This document shows positions 54,482 to 62,836 of a stretch of DNA of 64,000 nucleotides, one piece after another (position 1 is the stretch's first letter; each line of letters starts with the position of its first letter). Where the stretch lies: assembly GCA_015233395.1 (NCBI GenBank), contig JADFXV010000006.1, forward strand, positions 1 through 64,000, given 5' to 3'. The notes beneath the pieces were generated by a model. That model was not told where the DNA came from. It saw only the letters and a list, made by a program, of their open reading frames with translations, and did not search any database. The position numbers and the translations under genes were made by a program. This stretch comes from Desulfovibrionaceae bacterium. Lineage in GTDB: Bacteria; Desulfobacterota; Desulfovibrionia; Desulfovibrionales; Desulfovibrionaceae.

Positions 54482-54501
54482 TCTGACCGGCCCGATGTCA
54501 A
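54473..54501 (-). promoter_or_regulatory. sigma-70-like promoter of the activator gene
   Basis: On the minus strand TTGACA (54496-54501) and CAAAAT (54473-54478) are separated by 17 bp. The start codon is about 30 bp from the -10. The operator core covers the -10. Confidence 0.55.
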
Positions 54502-54619
54502 CCGGCAATGAAAATAGCCGCTCCCACTCCGGCTTGACACGAAGCCCGGGACGATTCACAAATGAGGGCGGAGGCGTTGAAAAGACGGCCTTCGAATCCG
54601 CAAGGTTGATGGTGAGCTC

Positions 54620-55900
54620 ATGGCCAGGACAGCAATCGAGGCGCTCAAGCCCGGGGACGTGCTCAAGACCGACGTGACCGCCGGCGACGGCCGCTTTCTC
54701 ATGCCACGGGGGGCTCAACTCTCGCAAAATCATATCCGCTACCTCGAGGGTTTCGGCGTCACGGCCGTGGACATCGAGGACGACGCCCGCGATCCGGCTG
54801 AAATCGCCGCCCGGGCGGCCGATCCCGAAGTGCGCGCCTTAAGCGGCGACTATTGCCGGGAACGCTTCGCCCTGGTCGACCGGTCGCTGCCGGCCGCGGC
54901 CGCGCTTTTTGATCTGTGCGTCACCCGCCTGGCCTGGCGCATCGCCGCCAAGGGCGACGGTTTTCTCGCCAAACCGCCCATCGAGGAGCAGATCCGCCAG
55001 ATGCCGGCCGGACTCCGGGAAAATACCGGCGCGCCGGGGGAACTGCTCTCCCGCGACGTCAAGCTCGTCTCCCTGCCCGAGGTCTTCCTGCGCATCAACC
55101 AGGCGCTTCAGGACCCGGCCAGCACCACCGGCCACATCGCCGACCTGATCGGCATGGACCCGAGCCTTTCGGCCATTTTGCTGAAAATCGTCAACAGCGC
55201 TTTTTACAGCCGGGCTCTGCGCGCCGCCAGACACCAATTTCCGGCCAAAGTGGACTCCCTGTCCCGGGCCGTGGCCCTGGTGGGCAGTTCGCAGCTCGGC
55301 GTCCTGGCGCTCGGCGTGAGCGTGCTGTCGCGGTTTGACGACATCCCTGCCGGGCTGATCGACATGAAGTCCTTTTGGCGGCACAGCATCTTCTGTGGCA
55401 TCCTGGCCCGGATGCTGGCCGAGAAAAGGCGCGCGTCCGAAGGCGAACATTTCTTCGTGGCCGGCCTGCTGCACGACATCGGCAGGCTGATCTTCTACCG
55501 CCATTATCCGGTGCTCTCCGGCGAGACGCTCGTGGCCGCGAGGGTGCGCAAAATGTCCCTGACCGAGGCCGAGCGCGAGATCATGGGCTTTGACCACGCC
55601 GTAATCGGCGGACTTTTGCTCAAAAAATGGAACTACCCGTCCTCGCTTGAAAAATCCGTCCGCTTTCACCACGAACCGGGCGCGGTGCTCATCATCGACG
55701 AACCGGCCGTGGTCCACGTGGCCGATTGCATCACCGTGGCCCTGGATATGGGTTCAAGCGGCGAGTGCCTCGTGCCGCCCCTGATCCCCGAGGCCTGGGA
55801 CAATGCGGGCGTCGCGCCGGAGGAGCTAAGCCCCCTGGCGCTGGCGGCCATGGGTCAATGCGACGAAATCTTCGCGGCGTTCTTCCCGGACGAGGCCTGA
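54620..55900 (+). CDS. HDOD domain signalling protein
   Basis: This 426-residue cytoplasmic protein has an N-terminal domain of about 130 residues (LKPGDVLKTDVTAGDGRFLM, similar to the lead region of HD-GYP proteins). An HDOD domain at about 150-350 follows, with LPEVFLRINQALQDPASTTGHIADLIGMDPSLSAILLKIVNSAFY. It also keeps FVAGLLHDIGRLIFYRHYP, so an HD pair is present, unlike many HDOD proteins. HDOD proteins are regulatory scaffolds, often tied to c-di-GMP or chemotaxis circuits, and enzymatic activity is not established. It is divergent from the sigma-54 activator gene. Confidence 0.88.
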   Translation: MARTAIEALKPGDVLKTDVTAGDGRFLMPRGAQLSQNHIRYLEGFGVTAVDIEDDARDPAEIAARAADPEVRALSGDYCRERFALVDRSLPAAAALFDLCVTRLAWRIAAKGDGFLAKPPIEEQIRQMPAGLRENTGAPGELLSRDVKLVSLPEVFLRINQALQDPASTTGHIADLIGMDPSLSAILLKIVNSAFYSRALRAARHQFPAKVDSLSRAVALVGSSQLGVLALGVSVLSRFDDIPAGLIDMKSFWRHSIFCGILARMLAEKRRASEGEHFFVAGLLHDIGRLIFYRHYPVLSGETLVAARVRKMSLTEAEREIMGFDHAVIGGLLLKKWNYPSSLEKSVRFHHEPGAVLIIDEPAVVHVADCITVALDMGSSGECLVPPLIPEAWDNAGVAPEELSPLALAAMGQCDEIFAAFFPDEA

Positions 55901-55922
55901 CAGCCCGTTGAAAAACGGGCTG
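55901..55922. repeat. hairpin of the CAGCCCGTT family, copy 3 (perfect)
   Basis: A 9-bp perfect stem has CAGCCCGTT and AACGGGCTG around a GAAA tetraloop, starting directly after the TGA of the HDOD gene. No T-run follows on the plus strand. Confidence 0.7.
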
Positions 55923-56035
55923 CGGCGCGCCAGGAGGACCCCCGATTTCGCGCGCCGTAATTTCGGTGTTTCCTGCGCCCGGGTCCTCTGCTATCATGCC
56001 CGGAAGACGACAATCCTTTTCTTTCGAGAGCGCTC

Positions 56036-56794
56036 ATGACCTATCCAAAGACGACCGGAGGCCGGTTGCGCCTGGCGGTCCATTTTCTGACGGCCCTGCC
56101 CCCCTGGACCGGCTATGTGATCGCGACGGCGGCCGTCGCCGGGACCCTGCTCGCGCGCCTGAGCCTGGGGCATGCCCCAGGCGACCCCCCGACGCTCGTG
56201 TTGTTCATCATTCCCATCGTCCTCTCCAGCTACATTGGCGGCCTGGGGCCGGGGCTGCTCGCGACCGCGATTTCCGGCCTGGCCTCGGCGTATTTTCTTT
56301 TGCCCCCTTTCTACTCCTTCGCCATCGCGGATCCCAAAAATAAAATTCAGTTGTACGGCTTGCTTCTCGCGGGAACTCTCGTAAGCATGCTGGTCGAAAA
56401 ATTGCGCCGCACCAAAAGGATCCTGGAGGCCGAAATCGTCAAACGCATCCGGTCCGAAGAAGCCCTCACGGAAAGCGAGGAGCGCTTCCGCCAGGCCTTC
56501 GAGCAGGAGGCGATGGGCATTTTCCATGTCGGCGCGGAGGGCTTGCTGCGGCGCGTCAACCAGAAGTTTTGCGATTTTACCGGCTACACGCGCGAAGAAC
56601 TCGCCACGATGACCTCCAAGGACCTCGTCCATCCGGAAGACGTGGCCGAGATCGAAGAGATCCGCAAAAAACTGCTCCCCGGAGAATTGCCTTCGGTGGT
56701 GATCCAGAAACGGTATCGCCGCAAGGACGGTTCCTATGTCCGGGGGTCGTGCGTCCTGACCGCCCAATCGCCGGCGGCCAGGGACAACGAGTGA
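56036..56794 (+). CDS. DUF4118-PAS membrane sensor without kinase
   Basis: This 252-residue protein has a KdpD-like DUF4118 module of four helices at about 18-125 (FIIPIVLSSYIGGLGPGLLATAI), closely resembling that of the kinase at 30884. A coiled coil and one PAS domain at about 145-245 follow (EEALTESEERFRQAFEQEAMGIF ... YRRKDGSYVRGSCVLT). It stops after the PAS. The hybrid kinase gene begins 12 bp later with its own GGGAGG ribosome site, so sensor and kinase are encoded as separate, probably interacting proteins. A frameshift joining them is unlikely, since both ends are orderly. Confidence 0.85.
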   Translation: MTYPKTTGGRLRLAVHFLTALPPWTGYVIATAAVAGTLLARLSLGHAPGDPPTLVLFIIPIVLSSYIGGLGPGLLATAISGLASAYFLLPPFYSFAIADPKNKIQLYGLLLAGTLVSMLVEKLRRTKRILEAEIVKRIRSEEALTESEERFRQAFEQEAMGIFHVGAEGLLRRVNQKFCDFTGYTREELATMTSKDLVHPEDVAEIEEIRKKLLPGELPSVVIQKRYRRKDGSYVRGSCVLTAQSPAARDNE

Positions 56795-56806
56795 CGGGAG
56801 GCAAGC

Positions 56807-58861
56807 ATGCCGGATTACGAGAAATCCAAAGAAGAGCTCATCGCCGAACTCCAGGCAGGCGGAATCGGAAACAAACGGACCGCGGAGGCCTTGCGGGAGG
56901 ATGAGGAACGCTATCGCGCCCTGATCGAATGCCAAACCGACGTCATCGGCTGCATCCGGTCCGACGGGACGATCCTGTTCGTCAATCCGGGCGCCTGCCG
57001 CTTTTTCGGCAAAAGCGAGCAAGAGCTCCTCGGCTCCAAGTGGCAGCCCATGGCGGCCTCCGAGGACGTGGGCCTGATCGAGGACCAGCTTGCCCGCCTC
57101 ACGGCCGGCCACCCGATCGAGATCGTGGAAAAGCGCTTCTACAACGCCGCCGGCCAGATGCGCTGGATGCAATTCGTCGCCCGGGCGCTGTTGCGCGAGG
57201 ACGGCGGGATCAGAGAAATCCTGTGCGTCGGCCGCGACGTCACCGATCGAAAGCGGGCCGAGGACGCCCTGATCCTGGCCAAGCAAGCCGCCGAGTCGGC
57301 CAAAAAGGAATGGGAGCAGACCTTCGACACGATGCCCGACCTGATCGCCCTGATCGACACCAAGCACCGCATCATCCGCGCCAACCGGGCCATGGTGGAG
57401 GCGGTGGGCGAAGACGCCGGAAACATCGTGGGACGCCAATGCCATGAACTCGTGCATGGCCTGCCCTGCCCGCCCCCGTTCTGCCCGCACTCGAAACTTC
57501 TTGTCAGCGGGAAGGAGACGTATTGCGAAGTTTTTGAAAAGCGTCTGGACAGGACCTTCGACGTCACCGTGACGCCGGTCCTCGGGCCGAGCGGCGATAT
57601 CGAGGCCAGCGTGCATGTCATGCACGACATCACCGGCCGCAAACGAACCGAGGACGCCTTGCACCGGGCGCTTTCGATGGCCGAGACGGCCACCCGCGCC
57701 AAGTCGGAATTTCTCGCCAACATGAGCCATGAAATCCGCACCCCGATGAACGGGGTTCTCGGCATGCTGCAAATCCTCCAAACCACCGCCCTGGATGCGG
57801 AGCAAAGCGATTGCGTCGAGGTCGCGATGACTTCGGCGAACAATCTTCTGCGCCTGATCAACGACATCCTCGATTTCTCCAAAATAGAGGCCGGAAAGAT
57901 CGACATCGTCGAGAACGATTTCATCGTATCCGATCTGTGCCGGTCCGTGGCCGGCGCCTTCAAGGACCAGCTCGACAAAAAAGGCCTTCAATTGTCGATC
58001 GACGTTGCCCCCGGCGTCTGCGCAATCGTCCGCGCCGACGTCAATCGCATCCGGCAGGTGCTGCTCAATCTCGTGGGGAACGCCGTCAAGTTCACCGACC
58101 AGGGAGAAATCAAGCTCCTGGTCGAAGGCGGCGGGATCATCGACCGGGATACGATGCGCCTGCGCTTCAGCGTGAGCGACACCGGCATCGGCATCCCCGA
58201 GGACCGGCTCGCGGATATCTTCAACGCCTTCACCCAGGTCGACGGCGCTTTGACCCGGAAATACCAGGGCACGGGGCTCGGACTGGCCATCGTCAAGCGC
58301 CTGGTCGAGCTCATGGGCGGCGAGGCGAGCATCGAAAGCAAGCTCGGCGAAGGCGCCACGGTGCGCTTCACCATCCCCGTCGGAGTGCATCAGGCCGGCG
58401 AGGCCGTACCGGTTGGGAATGGCTGCACGGCCGCGCCCGCCGCGCCCGCCGCGCCCGCAGCCGCAAGCCCCCGGCTCAACTTGAAAATTCTTCTGGTCGA
58501 GGACGACAAGATCAGCCGGACCCTGGCGCAAAATTATCTGGAAAAAGCCGGGGCTGTCGTCACCTGCGCCGTGAATGGGGAGCAGGCGCTCGCCGCCTTG
58601 GCCAGGGGGGAGAAATTCGACTGCATCCTGATGGACATCTCGCTGCCGGTCATGGACGGGGTAACGGCGACCAAAAAGATCCGCTCGGGCGACGACGAAA
58701 GCAAAAACATCCGCATCATCGCCATCACCGCCCATGCGATGGTCGGCGATCGCGAAAGGTTCCTGGAAGCCGGCATGGACGAATACATCGCCAAGCCGGT
58801 GGACCTCAAAGCGCTCAAGGAAGTCATCCAGAGAGTTCTGGATACGGGAAACGCCGGTTAG
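56807..58861 (+). CDS. cytoplasmic hybrid histidine kinase, PAS-PAS-HK-REC
   Basis: This 684-residue protein has no membrane segment. A short coiled coil (MPDYEKSKEELIAELQA) leads to a first PAS at about 30-150. The second PAS carries the same QCHELVHGLPCPPPFCPH motif seen in the MASE1 kinase. HisKA has H308 ([16 protein letters not shown]), then HATPase ([24 protein letters not shown]), an alanine-rich linker and a receiver with D610 (CILMDISLPVMDG). It is translated 12 bp after the DUF4118-PAS sensor, which probably provides its membrane input. Confidence 0.92.
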   Translation: MPDYEKSKEELIAELQAGGIGNKRTAEALREDEERYRALIECQTDVIGCIRSDGTILFVNPGACRFFGKSEQELLGSKWQPMAASEDVGLIEDQLARLTAGHPIEIVEKRFYNAAGQMRWMQFVARALLREDGGIREILCVGRDVTDRKRAEDALILAKQAAESAKKEWEQTFDTMPDLIALIDTKHRIIRANRAMVEAVGEDAGNIVGRQCHELVHGLPCPPPFCPHSKLLVSGKETYCEVFEKRLDRTFDVTVTPVLGPSGDIEASVHVMHDITGRKRTEDALHRALSMAETATRAKSEFLANMSHEIRTPMNGVLGMLQILQTTALDAEQSDCVEVAMTSANNLLRLINDILDFSKIEAGKIDIVENDFIVSDLCRSVAGAFKDQLDKKGLQLSIDVAPGVCAIVRADVNRIRQVLLNLVGNAVKFTDQGEIKLLVEGGGIIDRDTMRLRFSVSDTGIGIPEDRLADIFNAFTQVDGALTRKYQGTGLGLAIVKRLVELMGGEASIESKLGEGATVRFTIPVGVHQAGEAVPVGNGCTAAPAAPAAPAAASPRLNLKILLVEDDKISRTLAQNYLEKAGAVVTCAVNGEQALAALARGEKFDCILMDISLPVMDGVTATKKIRSGDDESKNIRIIAITAHAMVGDRERFLEAGMDEYIAKPVDLKALKEVIQRVLDTGNAG

Positions 58862-58864
58862 CCG

Positions 58865-58920
58865 TTAATATTACTGGGAGCATGAAAATGAAGAAAATTT
58901 TCTGCTCCCGTTAATAATTC
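58865..58920. repeat. GGGAGC inverted repeat, copy 6
   Basis: Arms GGGAGCA (58876-58882) and TGCTCCC (58903-58909), with inner GAAAAT / ATTTTC pairing, are flanked by TTAATATTA and TTAATAATT. It lies between convergent genes and contains the stop codon of the minus-strand gene, so it may be a two-way terminator. Confidence 0.7.
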
Positions 58921-59276
58921 GCCACCGAAACACTCTCGCCGCGAATCACGACCAATCCCAGACGATCTTTTTCCACCGATCCGCGAACTGTTATATTGCA
59001 GTGCGGGGCGCACGACTTTTGAATGAATTTTTTATCGTTTTCCTGCAAATCATGCAGATCGACATGCAAAAAATGAGCGTTTCCCGGCCCCCTTGTGACG
59101 AACAAAATCCCGCCGTTGTACCGGCCGAAGGCGCTTATTTCAACTTTTCCTCCGACATATGCGCTGCTGTCTTGCCAAAATTCGTCAAACTTCGTATATT
59201 TGTATTGGCTGTCTTCCGCCTGGCACACGGAGTGGAAAACAAAAAAACATATCGTAGACAGAAGCAGTCGTTTCAT
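58911..59276 (-). CDS. small secreted protein, OB-fold-like, unknown
   Basis: This 121-residue protein has a signal peptide (KRLLLSTICFFVFHSVCQA, cleavage after CQA). The mature domain of about 100 residues has alternating strands (GGKVEISAFGRYNGGILFVT, CNITVRGSVEKDRLGLVVI) suggesting a small beta-barrel of the OB type, with two cysteines (C89, C93) likely oxidised. I do not recognise the family. The ATG at 59274-59276 is chosen because it begins the signal peptide. The gene is AT-richer than its surroundings and may be a recent arrival. Confidence 0.7.
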   Translation of the reverse strand: MKRLLLSTICFFVFHSVCQAEDSQYKYTKFDEFWQDSSAYVGGKVEISAFGRYNGGILFVTRGPGNAHFLHVDLHDLQENDKKFIQKSCAPHCNITVRGSVEKDRLGLVVIRGESVSVANY

Positions 59277-59493
59277 TATCGTGCCGCCGGGGAAAAGATT
59301 TTGAAAAAAAACGCGGTCCGGGCCAGCGGGAATGGCGTACGCGCATTCAACCCCCTCTGGGGGAATTGTCAAACTGCCCGCCCAAAATGAATCGTTCAGA
59401 CCATCGCGCCTGCCCGTCGCGGCCACGCGGCGATCGAAGGTCCGTTTTTTGCAACTGCCGGACTTGAATCCTTTCCCGTGGCGGAGACAACCT

Positions 59494-60156
59494 GTGCCCT
59501 GCAACGACTCCAGCGATCAACCCACCTATCATTGGCTTCCCGCGCTGCTCAAAGCGCATGCGCTGGTGGATAAGGCCGTAAAATCAAGCCTCGAAAACGA
59601 AGCCGCCTCGACCAGGCGCCGCCCGGCCTGCAAAAAAGGATGCGACGACTGTTGCTCCCACGTCATTCCCGTCAGCGCTCCGGAGATCGCCGGGGCGCTG
59701 TGGCAGCTCACCCGGAGGACGTCCGCCGGCTTGCGCGCGCGGGTGCAGCGCAATCTTCATGCGGCGCGCGGCCGCGCGTGTCCTTTCCTCGTCGATGCAA
59801 CCTGCTCCATCTATCCGCTGCGATTTATGGCTTGCCGCCAATTCATTATTTTCGGCGCGCCCTGTCCCGGCGGCGAAGACGTCTCGCTCACCCGGGGAGG
59901 CGATCTGCTGACTCCGGACAGGAATTTGAAACTGAAGGCTTTCGAGCAGTTGGCGACCTTATACGGATTGAGGCCGCAACTTTCGGCCGATGAAAAATTC
60001 CTGCGGCGATTCATCATGGACGTATCGCCGCCCATGCAGGATTGGGACTTCGCCAGATCGGAAACGATCCTCTTGCAGCTGGAGAAAAAGATGCTCTGCT
60101 ACCGGGGGCGCGATTTTTTCGCCCCGGGACTCGCGGCGCCCCGCGCGGCATCTTGA
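59494..60156 (+). CDS. YkgJ-family cysteine cluster protein
   Basis: This 220-residue soluble protein has the zinc/iron-chelating cluster pattern. CKKGCDDCC (C46, C50, C53, C54) is followed by CPFLVDATCSIYPLRFMACR (C96, C104, C114) and C124, in the layout of the family formerly UPF0153. The function is unknown for the family, and metal binding is predicted from the cysteines. The start is GTG at 59494 with GGAG 7 nt upstream. The frame opens earlier, but that part has no homology-like pattern. It is divergent from the small secreted protein gene, 217 bp away, and 81 bp before the next kinase. Confidence 0.83.
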   Translation: MPCNDSSDQPTYHWLPALLKAHALVDKAVKSSLENEAASTRRRPACKKGCDDCCSHVIPVSAPEIAGALWQLTRRTSAGLRARVQRNLHAARGRACPFLVDATCSIYPLRFMACRQFIIFGAPCPGGEDVSLTRGGDLLTPDRNLKLKAFEQLATLYGLRPQLSADEKFLRRFIMDVSPPMQDWDFARSETILLQLEKKMLCYRGRDFFAPGLAAPRAAS

Positions 60157-60237
60157 CGCAGGCCCGGCAAAAGGGCAATTTTCCCGCCAGTTCCTCAGTC
60201 CAACCCCGGCGCGGCCCAAAGACCGCTCGGAAGGCGC

Positions 60238-62769
60238 ATGATCAAACTCTTTTTCGGCTCCATCGCCCGCAGCCTTTACGTGCTCGTGGTCTGCGCCGTC
60301 CTGCCCGCCCTGGCGATCATTTTGTACAACGGGCTCGCGCAACGCAACCAGACCGTCGCCGTGGCCGACGATCAGCTTGTCAATCTCACCGGCAGCCTGG
60401 CCAGCCTGCAAACGGAAAAAACCGATCAGGCCAGGCTCCTTCTGCGGACCTTAAGCGTCCTGCCCGAGGTCAAAAACCTGGATGTCCCCAAATGCGACGC
60501 CCTGTTCCAGACGCTTTTGCGGGACAATCCGGCGCTGGCCAACATCGTGCTCATCGGTCCGGACGGGATCGTGCAAGCCTCCGGGATTCCGGTTTCAGGC
60601 AAGGTCGACGTGTCCGACCGCGTCTCGTTTCAGGACGCCCTGCGCACGAGGGATTTCAGCGCCGGCGGTTTCATGGTCAGCCGCATGGCCAAGACGCCGG
60701 TTTTCCAGTTCAGCTTCCCGGTCCCGGGCGACGACGGGTCGCCGGTTGCGGTCTTGTTCGCCACCTACGATCTTGCCAAATACGAGCCGTTTTTCCGCAC
60801 CCTGGCCCTGCCTGAGGACAGCCGGGCGACCTTGGTCGATCGCAACGGCCTGAGACTATTCAGTCTATCCATGCAGGCCGATACACCGCCAAGCGGCGAG
60901 CCGATCATGAACGCAAATTGGCGCACCCTCGGCGAATCGGAGTCGGACTCGGGCCGCTTCACCGGGACCAGGTACGACGGCGCCCAGGTTTTTTTCCATT
61001 TCATCAAGTTGCGGCTTCGGCCCGGCGAAGCGCCGTACCTCACCGTGCTCACGAACGTGCCGGCCCGAACCGCGCGGGCGCGGGCCGACCGGGCGCTTGG
61101 AGTCAACCTGACCCTGCTCGCCCTGGCCGCGTTTTTGGCCCTGATCGTCGCCCGGGTTCTCGGACGGGCGGACGTGGGGCGCTATGTCGAGATTTTGCGC
61201 GCGAGCGAGGAAAAATTCGCCAAGGTCTTTTACCGGGCTCCGGTGGCCATGACCCTGACCGGGATCGAGGACGGCCGGATCATCGACGCCAACGAGGCGG
61301 CGCTCGCAATGCTGGGCTTTTCTCACGAGGACATCCTCGGCAAAACCTCCCTTGAACTCGGCCTGTTCACCGCCGGGCAACGCCGGGAACTCATTGCGGA
61401 GCTCAAGGCCAGCGGCCGGGTGAGCGCCAGGGAAGCGAACTTCCCCTCCCCGGACGGCAAAGGGTATTGCTGCATCTTCAGCGCCGAGCTCGTCACGATC
61501 GACAACCGCGATATGATGCTGTCCCTGGCCCTGGACACCACCGCGCGCAAACTGGCCGAGCAGGCCCTGGCCCTGGCCAAGGAAGCCGCCGAGGAAGCCA
61601 GCCGGACCAAATCGGAATTTTTGGCCACCATGTCCCACGAGATCAGAACCCCGCTCAACGGCATCATGGGCATGCTGCAGATCATCCGGGAATTGGCCGT
61701 GGAGGAGGAAATCCGCGAATACGTCCGGACCGCCTTCGATTCCGCCAAACGGCTTTTGCGGCTGCTCAACGATATCCTGGACATCGCCAAGATCGAGGCC
61801 AGACGCATTCATATCGCCCGCGAGCAGTTTCGTCCGCGCGAGACGATCTCTTCGGTGACGGACCTGTTTAGTGCGCAGCTTACGAAAAGCGGCGTCAAAT
61901 TCGAGGTCGCGATCGCCGAAGACGTCCCCCGGGAGATGCTCGGCGACGAAGTGCGCCTCAGGCAGATCCTGTTCAATCTGGTCGGCAACGCCGTGAAATT
62001 CACCCACACGGGCGGGTTGGGCCTCCACCTGAGCCTGCTCCCCATCCCGGCCGGCCCGGACTCGGCGCGCCTGCTTTGCATCGTGAGCGACACCGGACCG
62101 GGCATTGCAGACGATCACATTGAGGACATCTTCACCCCTTTCCATCAAGTCGAGCGCGGCGCGGCGAAAAGATACGGCGGTGCCGGGCTTGGCCTGTCCA
62201 TCGTCAAACGCCTTGTGGCGCTCATGGGCGGAACGATCTGCGTCGATTCGCGGCCGGGCCGGGGCACGGACGTCTATTTCACCATCGAAGCCGGGAACGC
62301 CCCCGAGGCGACGGCCCCGCCCCCTCCGGCCGCCGAAGCTCCGGGGACAATCTCGCCCGCGGCCGTTCTGATCGCCGAGGATGACACCGTCAACCGGCTG
62401 GCCATCGACGCCATGGTGAAGCGGCTCGGCTACGAAACCAAGACCGTCGAAACCGGCCTGGAAGTTCTGGACGCGCTCAAACGCGGCCGCTTCGATTGCA
62501 TCCTCATGGATATCCAGATGCCGGTCATGGACGGCGTGGAAGCCGCCAAACGCATCCGGGCCGGAGAGGCCGGGCGGGAAAACCGGGATATCCCGATCAT
62601 CGCGCTGACCGCCTACGCCATGGCCGGGGACAAGGATCGCTTTCTCGCGGCCGGCATGGACGATTATCTTTCCAAGCCGGTGGAGACCCAGGAAATACGC
62701 GACGCCATCGAGAAGGTCGCGGCCATGAAAAAAAGCCCCTCCCGGCAACCGCCGGACCAAACCGTGTAG
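60238..62769 (+). CDS. dCache-PAS hybrid sensor histidine kinase
   Basis: This 843-residue membrane sensor has helices at about 12-32 and 285-305 around a Cache-type extracellular domain, homologous in layout to that of the kinase at 20233 ([23 protein letters not shown]). No clear HAMP is present. The PAS ([21 protein letters not shown]) is followed by HisKA with H467, HATPase ([18 protein letters not shown] in altered form, [13 protein letters not shown]) and a receiver with D758 ([13 protein letters not shown]). The D-box reads SDTGPGIAD, a normal variant. It is followed 67 bp later by the receiver-HD-GYP gene, a natural partner. Confidence 0.92.
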   Translation: MIKLFFGSIARSLYVLVVCAVLPALAIILYNGLAQRNQTVAVADDQLVNLTGSLASLQTEKTDQARLLLRTLSVLPEVKNLDVPKCDALFQTLLRDNPALANIVLIGPDGIVQASGIPVSGKVDVSDRVSFQDALRTRDFSAGGFMVSRMAKTPVFQFSFPVPGDDGSPVAVLFATYDLAKYEPFFRTLALPEDSRATLVDRNGLRLFSLSMQADTPPSGEPIMNANWRTLGESESDSGRFTGTRYDGAQVFFHFIKLRLRPGEAPYLTVLTNVPARTARARADRALGVNLTLLALAAFLALIVARVLGRADVGRYVEILRASEEKFAKVFYRAPVAMTLTGIEDGRIIDANEAALAMLGFSHEDILGKTSLELGLFTAGQRRELIAELKASGRVSAREANFPSPDGKGYCCIFSAELVTIDNRDMMLSLALDTTARKLAEQALALAKEAAEEASRTKSEFLATMSHEIRTPLNGIMGMLQIIRELAVEEEIREYVRTAFDSAKRLLRLLNDILDIAKIEARRIHIAREQFRPRETISSVTDLFSAQLTKSGVKFEVAIAEDVPREMLGDEVRLRQILFNLVGNAVKFTHTGGLGLHLSLLPIPAGPDSARLLCIVSDTGPGIADDHIEDIFTPFHQVERGAAKRYGGAGLGLSIVKRLVALMGGTICVDSRPGRGTDVYFTIEAGNAPEATAPPPPAAEAPGTISPAAVLIAEDDTVNRLAIDAMVKRLGYETKTVETGLEVLDALKRGRFDCILMDIQMPVMDGVEAAKRIRAGEAGRENRDIPIIALTAYAMAGDKDRFLAAGMDDYLSKPVETQEIRDAIEKVAAMKKSPSRQPPDQTV

Positions 62770-62836
62770 AACGATACCCGGCGGCGCGAAATCGCGGCCT
62801 TTGCGGCTTTCCAACATACCCAGACAGCGGGCGGAC

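Noticed and set aside
56795-56806. Frameshift or stop splitting one kinase gene
   Set aside because: The first protein ends after a complete PAS and the second has its own GGGAGG ribosome site and a normal coiled-coil start.
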